Positions 7,982-14,255 of a stretch of 14,255 nucleotides of DNA are shown here, in pieces. Under the pieces are notes generated by a model. It saw nothing but the letters and a program-made list of their open reading frames with translations, was not told the origin of the DNA and made no database searches. Numbering within the stretch: position 1 is the stretch's first letter; the number at the start of each line of letters is the position of its first letter. Origin of the DNA: Cytophagales bacterium (GTDB lineage Bacteria; Bacteroidota; Bacteroidia; Cytophagales; MED-G16); the NCBI GenBank assembly GCA_029940715.1, contig JAPYTU010000033.1, positions 1,501-15,755 of the forward strand, read 5' to 3'. The position numbers and the translations under genes were made by a program.

Positions 7982-8724
7982 TGTCACTAAAGAAACTTGA
8001 AAAACTAAATAATCACAAACGAGATTTAAGAATCAAATTTGATTCAGAAAATCATATTTATTCGGTTGATGAAAATAAAAATTATATTTCTGTAACACAA
8101 TTAGTTAGTAAATTTTTTCCTGAATTTGATAAAGATTTTTGGGCAGCAAAACAAAGTGATAAATTAGGAATTCCAAAAAATGAAATATTGATGAAATGGG
8201 AAAAATTAGGTAATAAAGCAAGAGATGCCGGAACTAACCTTCACCTACAAATAGAAAATTTTTATAATTCTGAAAAACATAAAAATTCAAGAGGATTTGA
8301 AAAATTTTTAGAATTTCATCATAAGTATATAATAAATAACTATAAACCATTTCGAACTGAATGGAAAATTTTTGATGAAAAACAACTAATTGCCGGAACT
8401 TTAGATATGGTATATAAAAAACCTGACGGTAGTTTATTTATTTTTGATTGGAAAAGAAGTAAAAATATTATCAACTCAAATGGATCTGTAGAAAAAGAAA
8501 ATCCATATGAAAATGGTCTAAAAGGATTAAGCCATTTAAGCTCTTCTGATTATATAAAATACTCTTTACAACAAAATATCTATAAATACATACTTGAAAA
8601 GTATTATAAAAAAAAAGTTTCTAGTATGAATCTTTTAATACTTCACCCTAACTATGAAAAATACCATATTGTAAAAATTGATGAATTTCAATTAGAAACT
8701 GAATATCTAATTGATAGCAGATGA
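7981..8724 (+). CDS. PD-(D/E)XK superfamily nuclease (RecB/MGME1-like exonuclease domain)
   Basis: A 247-residue, lysine- and asparagine-rich, soluble protein with no signal peptide. Motifs fit the RecB/Cas4/MGME1 branch of PD-(D/E)XK nucleases: R-D-A-G84-T-x-x-H88-x-x-x-E92 (motif I), G139-T-L-D142 (metal-binding Asp), D156-W-K158 (the ExK-equivalent), and Q197-x-x-x-Y201 (the downstream QxxxY motif). All residues expected for metal-dependent cleavage are present, so it is probably an active DNA exonuclease or endonuclease. Cas4-type iron-sulphur cysteines are absent. The N-terminus (YISVTQLVSKFFPEF) resembles small stand-alone nucleases seen in phages and large DNA viruses as well as bacteria. 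It starts at the last base of the LACTB-like stop codon (TAATG) and ends in a 4-nt ATGA overlap with the methyltransferase gene. Its composition is particularly AT-rich. No helicase or other DNA-processing partner lies nearby. Confidence 0.85.
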   Translation: MSLKKLEKLNNHKRDLRIKFDSENHIYSVDENKNYISVTQLVSKFFPEFDKDFWAAKQSDKLGIPKNEILMKWEKLGNKARDAGTNLHLQIENFYNSEKHKNSRGFEKFLEFHHKYIINNYKPFRTEWKIFDEKQLIAGTLDMVYKKPDGSLFIFDWKRSKNIINSNGSVEKENPYENGLKGLSHLSSSDYIKYSLQQNIYKYILEKYYKKKVSSMNLLILHPNYEKYHIVKIDEFQLETEYLIDSR

Positions 8725-9605
8725 AAAAAACTATAAAATTATTAGATGGAAGTCTATCCTATCCCCTTGAAAAAAAAGGGTACAAATTAAATACTAAATT
8801 ATGGACAGCACATGCACTAATAAATAATCCTGAAGAAATATTGAAAATTCATAAAGATTATATCAATAGCGGTACTGATTTTATAAGTACATCTACATAT
8901 CAAGCAAGTGTAAGAGGTCTTTTAGATTATGGATACAATATTTTAAAAATTGAAAAAATTTTCAATAAATCTGTAGAATTAGCAAAAAAAGCTATAGATG
9001 AAACAAATTCAAAAAATAAAATTTCAATTATAGGAAGTTTTGGTCCATTCGGAGCTTACCTAGCCAATGGATCAGAATACAATGGAAATTATAAATTTTC
9101 AGATAACAACATATTACAATTTCATTCTGAAAATATAGATATAATAAATAAATTAAATGTAGATATTATTCTCTATGAAACCATTCCAAATTTAAGAGAA
9201 GCTAAAATATTATCAAAAATCATAGATAAAATAAATAAAGAAATATGGATATCATTTACCTGTAATGATAAATTAGAATTAAAGGATGGATCTTCTTTAA
9301 AAAAAGCATGCAAAATATTCTCTTCAACTGATAATGTTTCTACTATTGGAGTCAATTGTGTACAACCACATTTAATAAGTGATGTAATTAAACTACTAAA
9401 AAAAGAATCCACAAAAAATATTTTAGTATATCCAAATTCAGGAGAAAAGTTTGATCACAAAACAAAAACTTGGAACGGAAAAAAATTATTTAATAAAAAA
9501 ATGATAAAAGAATGGATTAAACTTTCTCCAGATATAATTGGTGGATGTTGTAGAATGGATGTTTCTGTAATAAAAAAAATGAGAAAATATATAGACTTAG
9601 CTTAA
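8721..9605 (+). CDS. Homocysteine S-methyltransferase family protein
   Basis: A 294-residue cytoplasmic TIM-barrel protein of the S-methyl_trans (PF02574) family. These enzymes transfer a methyl group from S-methylmethionine, S-adenosylmethionine or a related donor to homocysteine, giving methionine. Visible signatures are DGSLS (9-13), STSTYQAS (56-63), SFGPFGAYLANGSEY (106-120), YETIP (152-156), and the zinc thiolates Cys213 in GVNC plus Cys276-Cys277 in IIGGCC. After GGCC the usual R-T/S-T-P continues instead as R-M-D-V, a mild departure. Length fits the stand-alone MmuM-type enzymes and is far too short for cobalamin-dependent MetH. The ATG overlaps the nuclease stop by 4 nt, so translation is probably coupled. 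The 3' end lies 6 nt from the convergent symporter gene. The donor cannot be decided from sequence. Confidence 0.92.
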   Translation: MKKTIKLLDGSLSYPLEKKGYKLNTKLWTAHALINNPEEILKIHKDYINSGTDFISTSTYQASVRGLLDYGYNILKIEKIFNKSVELAKKAIDETNSKNKISIIGSFGPFGAYLANGSEYNGNYKFSDNNILQFHSENIDIINKLNVDIILYETIPNLREAKILSKIIDKINKEIWISFTCNDKLELKDGSSLKKACKIFSSTDNVSTIGVNCVQPHLISDVIKLLKKESTKNILVYPNSGEKFDHKTKTWNGKKLFNKKMIKEWIKLSPDIIGGCCRMDVSVIKKMRKYIDLA

Positions 9606-9616
9606 GTTGTCTTAAG
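9601..9616. terminator. Short symmetric hairpin between convergent genes
   Basis: CTTAAG (9601-9606) and CTTAAG (9611-9616) form a 6-bp stem with a 4-nt TTGT loop. The element holds the stop codons of both the methyltransferase (9603-9605) and the symporter gene (9612-9614). It is the only candidate bidirectional terminator at this junction, but the stem is short, has two G-C pairs, and lacks a T tract, so it would be weak. Confidence 0.3.
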
Positions 9617-11279
9617 GCGTTCTAATTCTATCTATCATCTCTATTACTTCTTTTGGAGGCGGACTAGTAAATCTTGAAACTACAATCGAAACTAAAAAAT
9701 TACACATCATAGCAATTGATCCAAAACCTTCAGGAGATATGCCAAACCACCAATCAGATTTAGGTGGAATTTCACCTAACCATCCTAATTTAAACTTCAT
9801 CATATAATATAACATTAAAGAAATACCAACAGTCATTCCAGAAATAGCGCCTTCTCTATTTATTCTTTTTGAAAAAATACCTAATACAATAGCAGGGAAT
9901 AAAGAAGAAGCTGCAAGTCCAAAGGCAAGTGCTACAACAGCTGCTACAAATCCGGGAGGATTAATACCAAAATAACCCGCAATTAAAACAGCAAAAATTG
10001 CAGAAATTCTTGCTATCCATAACTCTTCAGATTCACTAATATTTGGATAGTAAGTTTTTTTTACTAAATCACGTGATATCGAAGTTGAAATAACTAATAA
10101 CAATCCTGCTGCAGTAGATAAGGCCGCAGCAAGTCCTCCAGCAGCTACCAACGCAATAATCCATGGAGGTAAATTTGCAATTTCTGGATTTGCAAGAACC
10201 ATAATATCATTATCAATAGTAAGTTCATTGTCTGATGAATTCATATAATTAATAATCCCATCCTTATTTTTATCATCATAAGAAATAAGGCCTGTTTTTT
10301 CCCAATTTTTAAACCATTCAGGCATAGTGGTATATTCTTTATTACTAACAGTTTGAATTAAATTTAATTTTGAAAATACAGCAACTGCAGGAGCAGTTGT
10401 ATATAAAATGGTAATAAACAATAGTGCTAAACCAACTGATTTTCTTGCGTCTTTTACTCTTTTAACTGTAAAAAACCTTACTATTACATGGGGAAGACCA
10501 GCCGTACCCACCATCAGAGCAAGAGTAATAAAAAAGATATCTGTAACTGATTTTGAACCATTTGTAAACTCATTAAAACCTAAATCCTTAGATAATAAAT
10601 CAAGTTTATCTAACAAGTAAATTCCAGAATTATCATTAAGAGCAGATCCCATTCCTATCTGCGGAATTAAATTTCCTGTCATCTGAAATGAAATAAATAT
10701 AGCAGGAAGCATAAAAGCAAAAATTAAAATACAATACTGCGCTACTTGTGTATATGTAATCCCTTTCATTCCACCCAAAACAGCATAAAATAAAACAATA
10801 ACCATCCCTATAATAACACCAGTATTTATAGGTACTTCTAAAAATCTTGAAAAAACAATTCCAACACCTCTCATTTGACCCGCTACATAAGTAAAGGATA
10901 CAATAAGAGCACAATAAACAGCTACCTTTCTAGCAGTTTTTGAATAGTATCTATCACCTATAAAATCTGGGACAGTAAATTTTCCAAATTTTCTTAAATA
11001 AGGAGCTAGTAATAATGCTAATAATACATATCCTCCCGTCCACCCCATTAAATATACTGATCCATCGTATCCTGAAAAAGCAATAATCCCAGCCATGGAA
11101 ATAAAAGATGCAGCAGACATCCAATCAGCTGCAGTTGCCATTCCATTTGCTAAAGGAGAAACACCTCTTCCTGCAATATAAAATTCAGATGTAGAAGAAG
11201 CGCGTGACCATATTGCAATTGATATATAAATTAAAAATGTTATACCAACAATGATGTAAGTCCAAGTTTGAACGTCCAT
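9612..11279 (-). CDS. Sodium:solute symporter, large subunit (VC_2705-type, DUF4212-associated)
   Basis: A 555-residue multi-pass inner-membrane protein of the SSS (SLC5-like) family. It has about 13 hydrophobic segments, beginning TYIIVGITFLIYISIAIW (7-24). Characteristic stretches are SEFYIAGRGVSPLANGMATA (31-50), AADWMSAASF (50-59), and the SSS signature GGLAAALSTAAGLLLVISTS (381-400). Pairing with a DUF4212 small subunit identifies the VC_2705-like subfamily, related to ActP-type acetate/pyruvate transporters; short-chain carboxylate uptake is therefore the best guess, not proven. A hydrophilic insert (about 304-368) carries D336-K-N338-K-D340-G-I-I343, an EF-hand/dockerin-like calcium loop. 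The gene starts 2 nt after the small-subunit stop, which implies co-expression, and its 3' end abuts the homocysteine methyltransferase gene with a 6-nt gap. Confidence 0.93.
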   Translation of the reverse strand: MDVQTWTYIIVGITFLIYISIAIWSRASSTSEFYIAGRGVSPLANGMATAADWMSAASFISMAGIIAFSGYDGSVYLMGWTGGYVLLALLLAPYLRKFGKFTVPDFIGDRYYSKTARKVAVYCALIVSFTYVAGQMRGVGIVFSRFLEVPINTGVIIGMVIVLFYAVLGGMKGITYTQVAQYCILIFAFMLPAIFISFQMTGNLIPQIGMGSALNDNSGIYLLDKLDLLSKDLGFNEFTNGSKSVTDIFFITLALMVGTAGLPHVIVRFFTVKRVKDARKSVGLALLFITILYTTAPAVAVFSKLNLIQTVSNKEYTTMPEWFKNWEKTGLISYDDKNKDGIINYMNSSDNELTIDNDIMVLANPEIANLPPWIIALVAAGGLAAALSTAAGLLLVISTSISRDLVKKTYYPNISESEELWIARISAIFAVLIAGYFGINPPGFVAAVVALAFGLAASSLFPAIVLGIFSKRINREGAISGMTVGISLMLYYMMKFKLGWLGEIPPKSDWWFGISPEGFGSIAMMCNFLVSIVVSRFTSPPPKEVIEMIDRIRTP

Positions 11280-11281
11280 AA

Positions 11282-11539
11282 TTAATTTTTTGAATTAAAG
11301 CCGTATTTTTTATCTAGCTTATTAATTAAGCGAACATATATAAAAATTAAAATAACAAATGTGTACATGGATCCTTGTTGGGCAAACCAAAATCCTAATT
11401 TAAATCCACCTATAGAAAAAGCATCTAAATTTTCTTTAAAAAGAATACCAAAACCAAAAGAAACAGTGAACCAGACTGTAAGTAAAATAAAAACATACTT
11501 TAAATTTTCCTTCCAATAACTATTAATTGTTTTATTCAT
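11282..11539 (-). CDS. DUF4212 symporter small subunit
   Basis: An 85-residue protein with two membrane helices (about residues 13-33 and 54-71). The pattern SYWKENLKY...WFTVSFGFGILF...LGFWFAQQGSMYTFVILIF is diagnostic of DUF4212/'sodium:solute symporter small subunit' proteins, which accompany VC_2705-type large subunits much as YjcH accompanies ActP. The small subunit probably stabilises or regulates the transporter in the inner membrane. It is first in the two-gene minus-strand operon; its TAA is 2 nt before the large-subunit ATG. It diverges from the M24 peptidase gene across a 57-nt gap. No Shine-Dalgarno sequence is visible. Confidence 0.93.
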   Translation of the reverse strand: MNKTINSYWKENLKYVFILLTVWFTVSFGFGILFKENLDAFSIGGFKLGFWFAQQGSMYTFVILIFIYVRLINKLDKKYGFNSKN

Positions 11540-11540
11540 A

Positions 11541-11567
11541 ATACTAACACTATAAAAAAATTAGTAT
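11541..11567. repeat. 7-bp inverted repeat in the symporter/M24 divergent gap
   Basis: ATACTAA (11541-11547) and TTAGTAT (11561-11567) are perfect complements separated by 13 nt. The right arm overlaps a candidate symporter promoter -10 box, and the left arm is 2 nt upstream of the DUF4212 ATG. It could be an operator for a dimeric regulator, but a 7-bp AT-rich repeat can arise by chance. Confidence 0.3.
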
Positions 11568-11591
11568 ATTTTTATTTAAAGTTTAAATCAA
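11563..11591 (-). promoter_or_regulatory. Candidate sigma-70-like promoter for the symporter operon
   Basis: On the minus strand TTGATT (plus 11586-11591) and TATACT (plus 11563-11568) are separated by exactly 17 nt, giving a leader of about 17 nt before the DUF4212 ATG at 11539. The upstream box lies 5 nt from the divergent M24 peptidase ATG. No Bacteroidota TAnnTTTG element is seen. AT richness lowers confidence. Confidence 0.3.
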
Positions 11592-11596
11592 GGATT

Positions 11597-12928
11597 ATGA
11601 AGATAATTAATTTAATTTTATTACTATCATTTAGCATTCAAATTCAATCCCAAAACATTATTAGCTTAAAAGAAAGGGCAACTGTTATAGAAAATATTCA
11701 AAAAGATAGATTTGATAATTTGCTCCCTAAATTAATGAAAGAAACGGGAATAGATATGTGGATTCTAATTACTAGAGAATACAATGAAGATCCTATCATT
11801 AAGACAATGCTCCCTCCTACTTGGTTAAATGCAAGGAGAAGGACTATTCTCGCTTTCTATTATGATAAATCATCAGAGAAAGTTGAAAAAGTTGCAATAG
11901 CAAGGTATAATTTTGGAAAAAATATTCCCTCCATATGGAATAAAGAAAAAGAACCAGACCAATGGAAAGCACTTTCAAACTTTATAGAAAGTAAAAATCC
12001 TAATAAAATTGGTTTAAACTATTCAGAACATTTTGCAATTACAGATGGAATTGTAAAAACTGACTATGATTTATTCATGAAAAATATTTCTAAAAAATCT
12101 GCTGCTAAAGTAGTCTCTGCAGAAAAACTTGGTATCAGATGGATAGAAACAAGGACACAATATGAGATGACAATTTTTAGTCAACTTGTTGAAATAACTC
12201 ATAATATCATCAAAGAAGCTTTTTCGACTAAAGTAATAACACCAGGAATTACATCAACAGATGATGTGGTATGGTGGATGAGAGAAAAAGTATCTGAATT
12301 GGGTTTAAAAACATGGTTTCATCCAACAATCGATGTTCAAAGATCAGAGAATAGTGATTTATATGCGTTTGATGGAAAATCAAAGTTTGATATCATTCAA
12401 CCAGGTGATTTAGTACATTGTGATTTTGGAATAACGTATTTAACACTAAATACAGATTGTCAAGAAATTGCCTATGTGCTTAAACCAAATGAAAATAAAG
12501 CTCCAGCATTTCTTTCTAAAGCATTGAAAGAAGGAAATAGAGTTCAAGATATTTTTACTGGAAATTTTAAATTTAGTAAAACAGGAAATCAAGTACTTAA
12601 AGAATCTTTAGAAAGTGCTATAAACGAAGGGCTTAAACCTCAAATATATACTCATCCACTAGGAACTTTTGGACATTCATCAGGTACAACATTTGGTATG
12701 TGGGACTCTCAGCAAGGTGTTCCTTTTAATGGTGATCATCCCCTACAATATAACACGGTTTATGCGATTGAATTAAATACTAAAGTTTTTATAGAAGAGT
12801 GGAATAAAGAAATTAGAATAATGTTAGAAGAGGCTGGTTTCTACGGTAAAAATGGCTTTAGATACGTTAATGGTAGAGAAACAGAGATAATACTCATAGG
12901 AAAAAAGGATAAAACAATAAATAATTGA
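11597..12928 (+). CDS. Exported M24 family metallopeptidase (Xaa-Pro aminopeptidase-like)
   Basis: A 443-residue protein with a signal peptide (residues 1-19, MKIINLILLL... ending QIQSQ). Residues about 20-175 look like the N-terminal creatinase/prolidase-type domain and about 185-435 like the pita-bread catalytic fold. Probable dinuclear metal ligands are Asp276 (HCDFG), Asp287 (NTDCQ), His360 (GHSSG), Glu392 (AIELN) and Glu411 or Glu412 (IMLEE). The set is complete, so an active aminopeptidase P- or prolidase-like enzyme acting on Xaa-Pro bonds is expected; exact substrate and the last ligand assignment are uncertain. Export to the periplasm differs from the cytoplasmic location of classical PepP/PepQ. 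It is a single gene between two minus-strand operons and abuts the TIM-barrel gene with no spacer. Confidence 0.88.
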   Translation: MKIINLILLLSFSIQIQSQNIISLKERATVIENIQKDRFDNLLPKLMKETGIDMWILITREYNEDPIIKTMLPPTWLNARRRTILAFYYDKSSEKVEKVAIARYNFGKNIPSIWNKEKEPDQWKALSNFIESKNPNKIGLNYSEHFAITDGIVKTDYDLFMKNISKKSAAKVVSAEKLGIRWIETRTQYEMTIFSQLVEITHNIIKEAFSTKVITPGITSTDDVVWWMREKVSELGLKTWFHPTIDVQRSENSDLYAFDGKSKFDIIQPGDLVHCDFGITYLTLNTDCQEIAYVLKPNENKAPAFLSKALKEGNRVQDIFTGNFKFSKTGNQVLKESLESAINEGLKPQIYTHPLGTFGHSSGTTFGMWDSQQGVPFNGDHPLQYNTVYAIELNTKVFIEEWNKEIRIMLEEAGFYGKNGFRYVNGRETEIILIGKKDKTINN

Positions 12929-13840
12929 TTAAAATGAATCTACTTTTAAATAGGCATCTATAACTGCTTGTTCCCCCTCTTTATTAGGTTGTGAATTTCC
13001 ATGCTCCATACCTAAAATACCATTGAATCCTTTAGAATGAATGTACTTAAATATATTTTTATAATTAATTTCACCTGTCGTAGGCTCATTTCTTCCTGGA
13101 TTATCTCCAATCTGGAAGTATCCAATTTCATTCCATGAAGCTTCAATATTTGGAATTAGATTACCTTCTTGAATTTGTTGATGATATATATCAAAAAGTA
13201 TTTTGCATGAAGGTGAATTAACTGCTTTACAAATTTGATATGCTTGAGGACTTTCAGATAAAAATAAACCCGGATGATCTCTGAAATTTAAAGGTTCTAG
13301 AACCATTACTAAACCATGAGGTTCAAGAATATCAGATGCTTGTTTTAAACTTTCTATAACATTAGCGGTTTGATAAGACATATTTTTTCTTAAGTCAACA
13401 AAACCAGGAACTACAGTCATCCACTTAGCATTAACCCTTTTAGCAACTTCAATGGATTCTTTTATATGTCTAAGAAATTCATTTCTTAACTCCAGATTTC
13501 CACTTGCCAAATTAGGCTTTTGCCAATAGATATCATGCGCAACAAAAACACCCATTTCAATATTTCTTTTTTCCATTATAGCTGACATCTGATTCTGAGT
13601 GGATATAGACCTACCTTTCATTCCGTTATCCTCAAAAGCAATAAATCCCTGATCTGCCATAAAACTCAGCTGATCTATAGGATCCTTTCCAGCAGAATTA
13701 GCAAACATTCCTAAATGAGGTGCATATTTTAATTTAAATTTATTCTTTTGAAAGTTATAATTATCTGCAAAAAGACTGTTTGCACTCAACAAGCCAACAC
13801 TTGTAATACTTAAATTATTTATAAATTTTCTTCTTTTCAA
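12929..13840 (-). CDS. Tat-exported xylose-isomerase-like TIM-barrel protein (hydroxypyruvate isomerase family)
   Basis: A 303-residue protein beginning with a twin-arginine signal (KRRKFINNLSITSVGLLSA), so it is probably exported folded. The rest is an AP-endonuclease-2/xylose-isomerase-like TIM barrel with hydroxypyruvate-isomerase-family features: LEPLN (181-185, metal ligand Glu182), FDIYHQQ (216-222, Asp217 and His220), FQIGDNPGRNEP (242-253) and GMEHG (277-281, Glu279). The start codon is TTG at 13838-13840; no ATG lies in frame near it, and the Tat motif directly follows, which supports this start. It begins 2 nt after the stop of a Gfo/Idh/MocA gene. Exported members are unlikely to do intracellular hydroxypyruvate metabolism; isomerisation, epimerisation or lyase chemistry on a keto-sugar is plausible but inferred from neighbours. 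Confidence 0.87.
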   Translation of the reverse strand: MKRRKFINNLSITSVGLLSANSLFADNYNFQKNKFKLKYAPHLGMFANSAGKDPIDQLSFMADQGFIAFEDNGMKGRSISTQNQMSAIMEKRNIEMGVFVAHDIYWQKPNLASGNLELRNEFLRHIKESIEVAKRVNAKWMTVVPGFVDLRKNMSYQTANVIESLKQASDILEPHGLVMVLEPLNFRDHPGLFLSESPQAYQICKAVNSPSCKILFDIYHQQIQEGNLIPNIEASWNEIGYFQIGDNPGRNEPTTGEINYKNIFKYIHSKGFNGILGMEHGNSQPNKEGEQAVIDAYLKVDSF

Positions 13841-13842
13841 AA

Positions 13843-14255
13843 CTATATAAATTTAGTTTTTCCAGGAATTGCAACTAAATATTTTCCGTTACCATCTGGT
13901 AATGTAGGAGGCGTTGAATTCCAAGTTAAATTATTCGGAACAAGCATTTCTTTAGAATTAATAGCTTGATCCCATGTAATCTTTTTACCAGTATAAGTTG
14001 CCATTCTTCCCATTATAGCTGTCATTGTACTTTTTGCTCCATATTCTACATCATTTATAACTTCATTATTTCTTATAGATTGAAATAATTTATCATGTTC
14101 TACTTGATATGGATTTGGATCTTCATTCCATTTATTAGGGTATTTATATTTGATATTTCCATCTAAATCTGTCATTTCACCTTTTCCAGTTACAACTGAC
14201 CCATTGCTTCCCTGGAAGACTTCATCTACCCTACTAGCTGTACCAGTTTGGTGTC
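13843..14255 (-). CDS. Gfo/Idh/MocA family oxidoreductase, C-terminal part (truncated by window edge)
   Basis: The minus-strand frame is open from the right edge to TAG at 13843-13845, giving 136 visible residues. An internal Met at 14175 is not the real start because coding sequence continues upstream (HQTGTASRVDEVFQG...). The segment NPYQVEHDKLFQSIRNNEVI, followed by VEYGAKSTMTAIMGRMATYTGK and KITWDQAINS, is typical of the C-terminal domain of Gfo/Idh/MocA proteins common in Bacteroidota and Planctomycetes, often Tat-exported. These enzymes use NAD(P) to oxidise or reduce sugars and polyols. The Rossmann domain and catalytic Lys lie off-window, so activity cannot be judged. The gene is immediately followed after 2 nt by the TIM-barrel gene, implying an operon for exported sugar chemistry. 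Confidence 0.85.
   Translation of the reverse strand, partial: HQTGTASRVDEVFQGSNGSVVTGKGEMTDLDGNIKYKYPNKWNEDPNPYQVEHDKLFQSIRNNEVINDVEYGAKSTMTAIMGRMATYTGKKITWDQAINSKEMLVPNNLTWNSTPPTLPDGNGKYLVAIPGKTKFI

Noticed and set aside
7981..8724. Cas4 or another CRISPR/defence component
   Set aside because: No iron-sulphur cysteine set, no repeat array and no cas or defence genes in the window; only the general RecB-type nuclease motifs are present.
10408..10914. Alternative-frame open frames within the symporter gene, one Cys/Tyr-rich
   Set aside because: Shadows of a membrane-protein gene whose family signature is unambiguous.
11590..11594. AAGGA just upstream of the M24 peptidase ATG as a Shine-Dalgarno site
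   Set aside because: Only 2 nt separate it from the ATG, too close for a working site, and neighbouring genes lack such sites.

Overview
The window is AT-rich, gene-dense DNA from what looks like a free-living, probably marine, member of the Bacteroidota (Flavobacteriia-like). Three things support this. Several exported proteins have short signal peptides ending in Ser-Gln ("...SQ"). Almost no start codon has a Shine-Dalgarno sequence. The family mix (exported S9, S10 and M24 peptidases, a VPS10-like Asp-box protein, a Tat-exported TIM-barrel/Gfo-Idh-MocA pair, a DUF4212 symporter pair) is common there. The assignment is inference: no rRNA or other marker gene is present, and Marinimicrobia-like bacteria share much of this repertoire.

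Layout. Positions 1-2240 (+) hold the C-terminal 745 residues of a VPS10/sortilin-type beta-propeller protein, cut by the window edge. Positions 2229-6751 (-) hold four genes. In transcription order these are a 149-residue four-helix membrane protein, a strong hairpin terminator, an exported S10 serine carboxypeptidase, a second 149-residue four-helix membrane protein, and an exported S9 prolyl-oligopeptidase-type peptidase. The last three are packed with a 6-nt gap and a 14-nt overlap. Positions 6917-9605 (+) are a translationally coupled trio: a LACTB-like serine hydrolase lipoprotein, a PD-(D/E)XK nuclease and a homocysteine S-methyltransferase. Positions 9612-11539 (-) encode a two-subunit sodium:solute symporter. 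Positions 11597-12928 (+) are a single exported M24 peptidase. Positions 12929-14255 (-) hold an exported xylose-isomerase-like TIM-barrel protein preceded by the C-terminal end of a Gfo/Idh/MocA oxidoreductase, cut by the right edge.

How the genes may work together. Four exported hydrolases of different peptidase or peptidase-like classes (S9, S10, LACTB-like S12 fold, M24) and a VPS10-like protein lie within 13 kb, beside a sodium-driven carboxylate-type transporter. This suggests periplasmic or surface breakdown of peptides, possibly proline-rich, and uptake of small products. The TIM-barrel/Gfo-Idh-MocA pair points to exported sugar or polyol metabolism.

The genome looks streamlined. The three convergent junctions have a 12-nt overlap, a 6-nt gap and a 0-nt gap. 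There are no tRNAs, rRNAs, CRISPR arrays, insertion sequences or phage structural genes, and no gene-free stretch longer than 165 bases. The least expected arrangement is the nuclease gene coupled by 1-nt and 4-nt overlaps between a lipoprotein hydrolase and a methionine-cycle enzyme. No complete novel defence or mobile system is evident.
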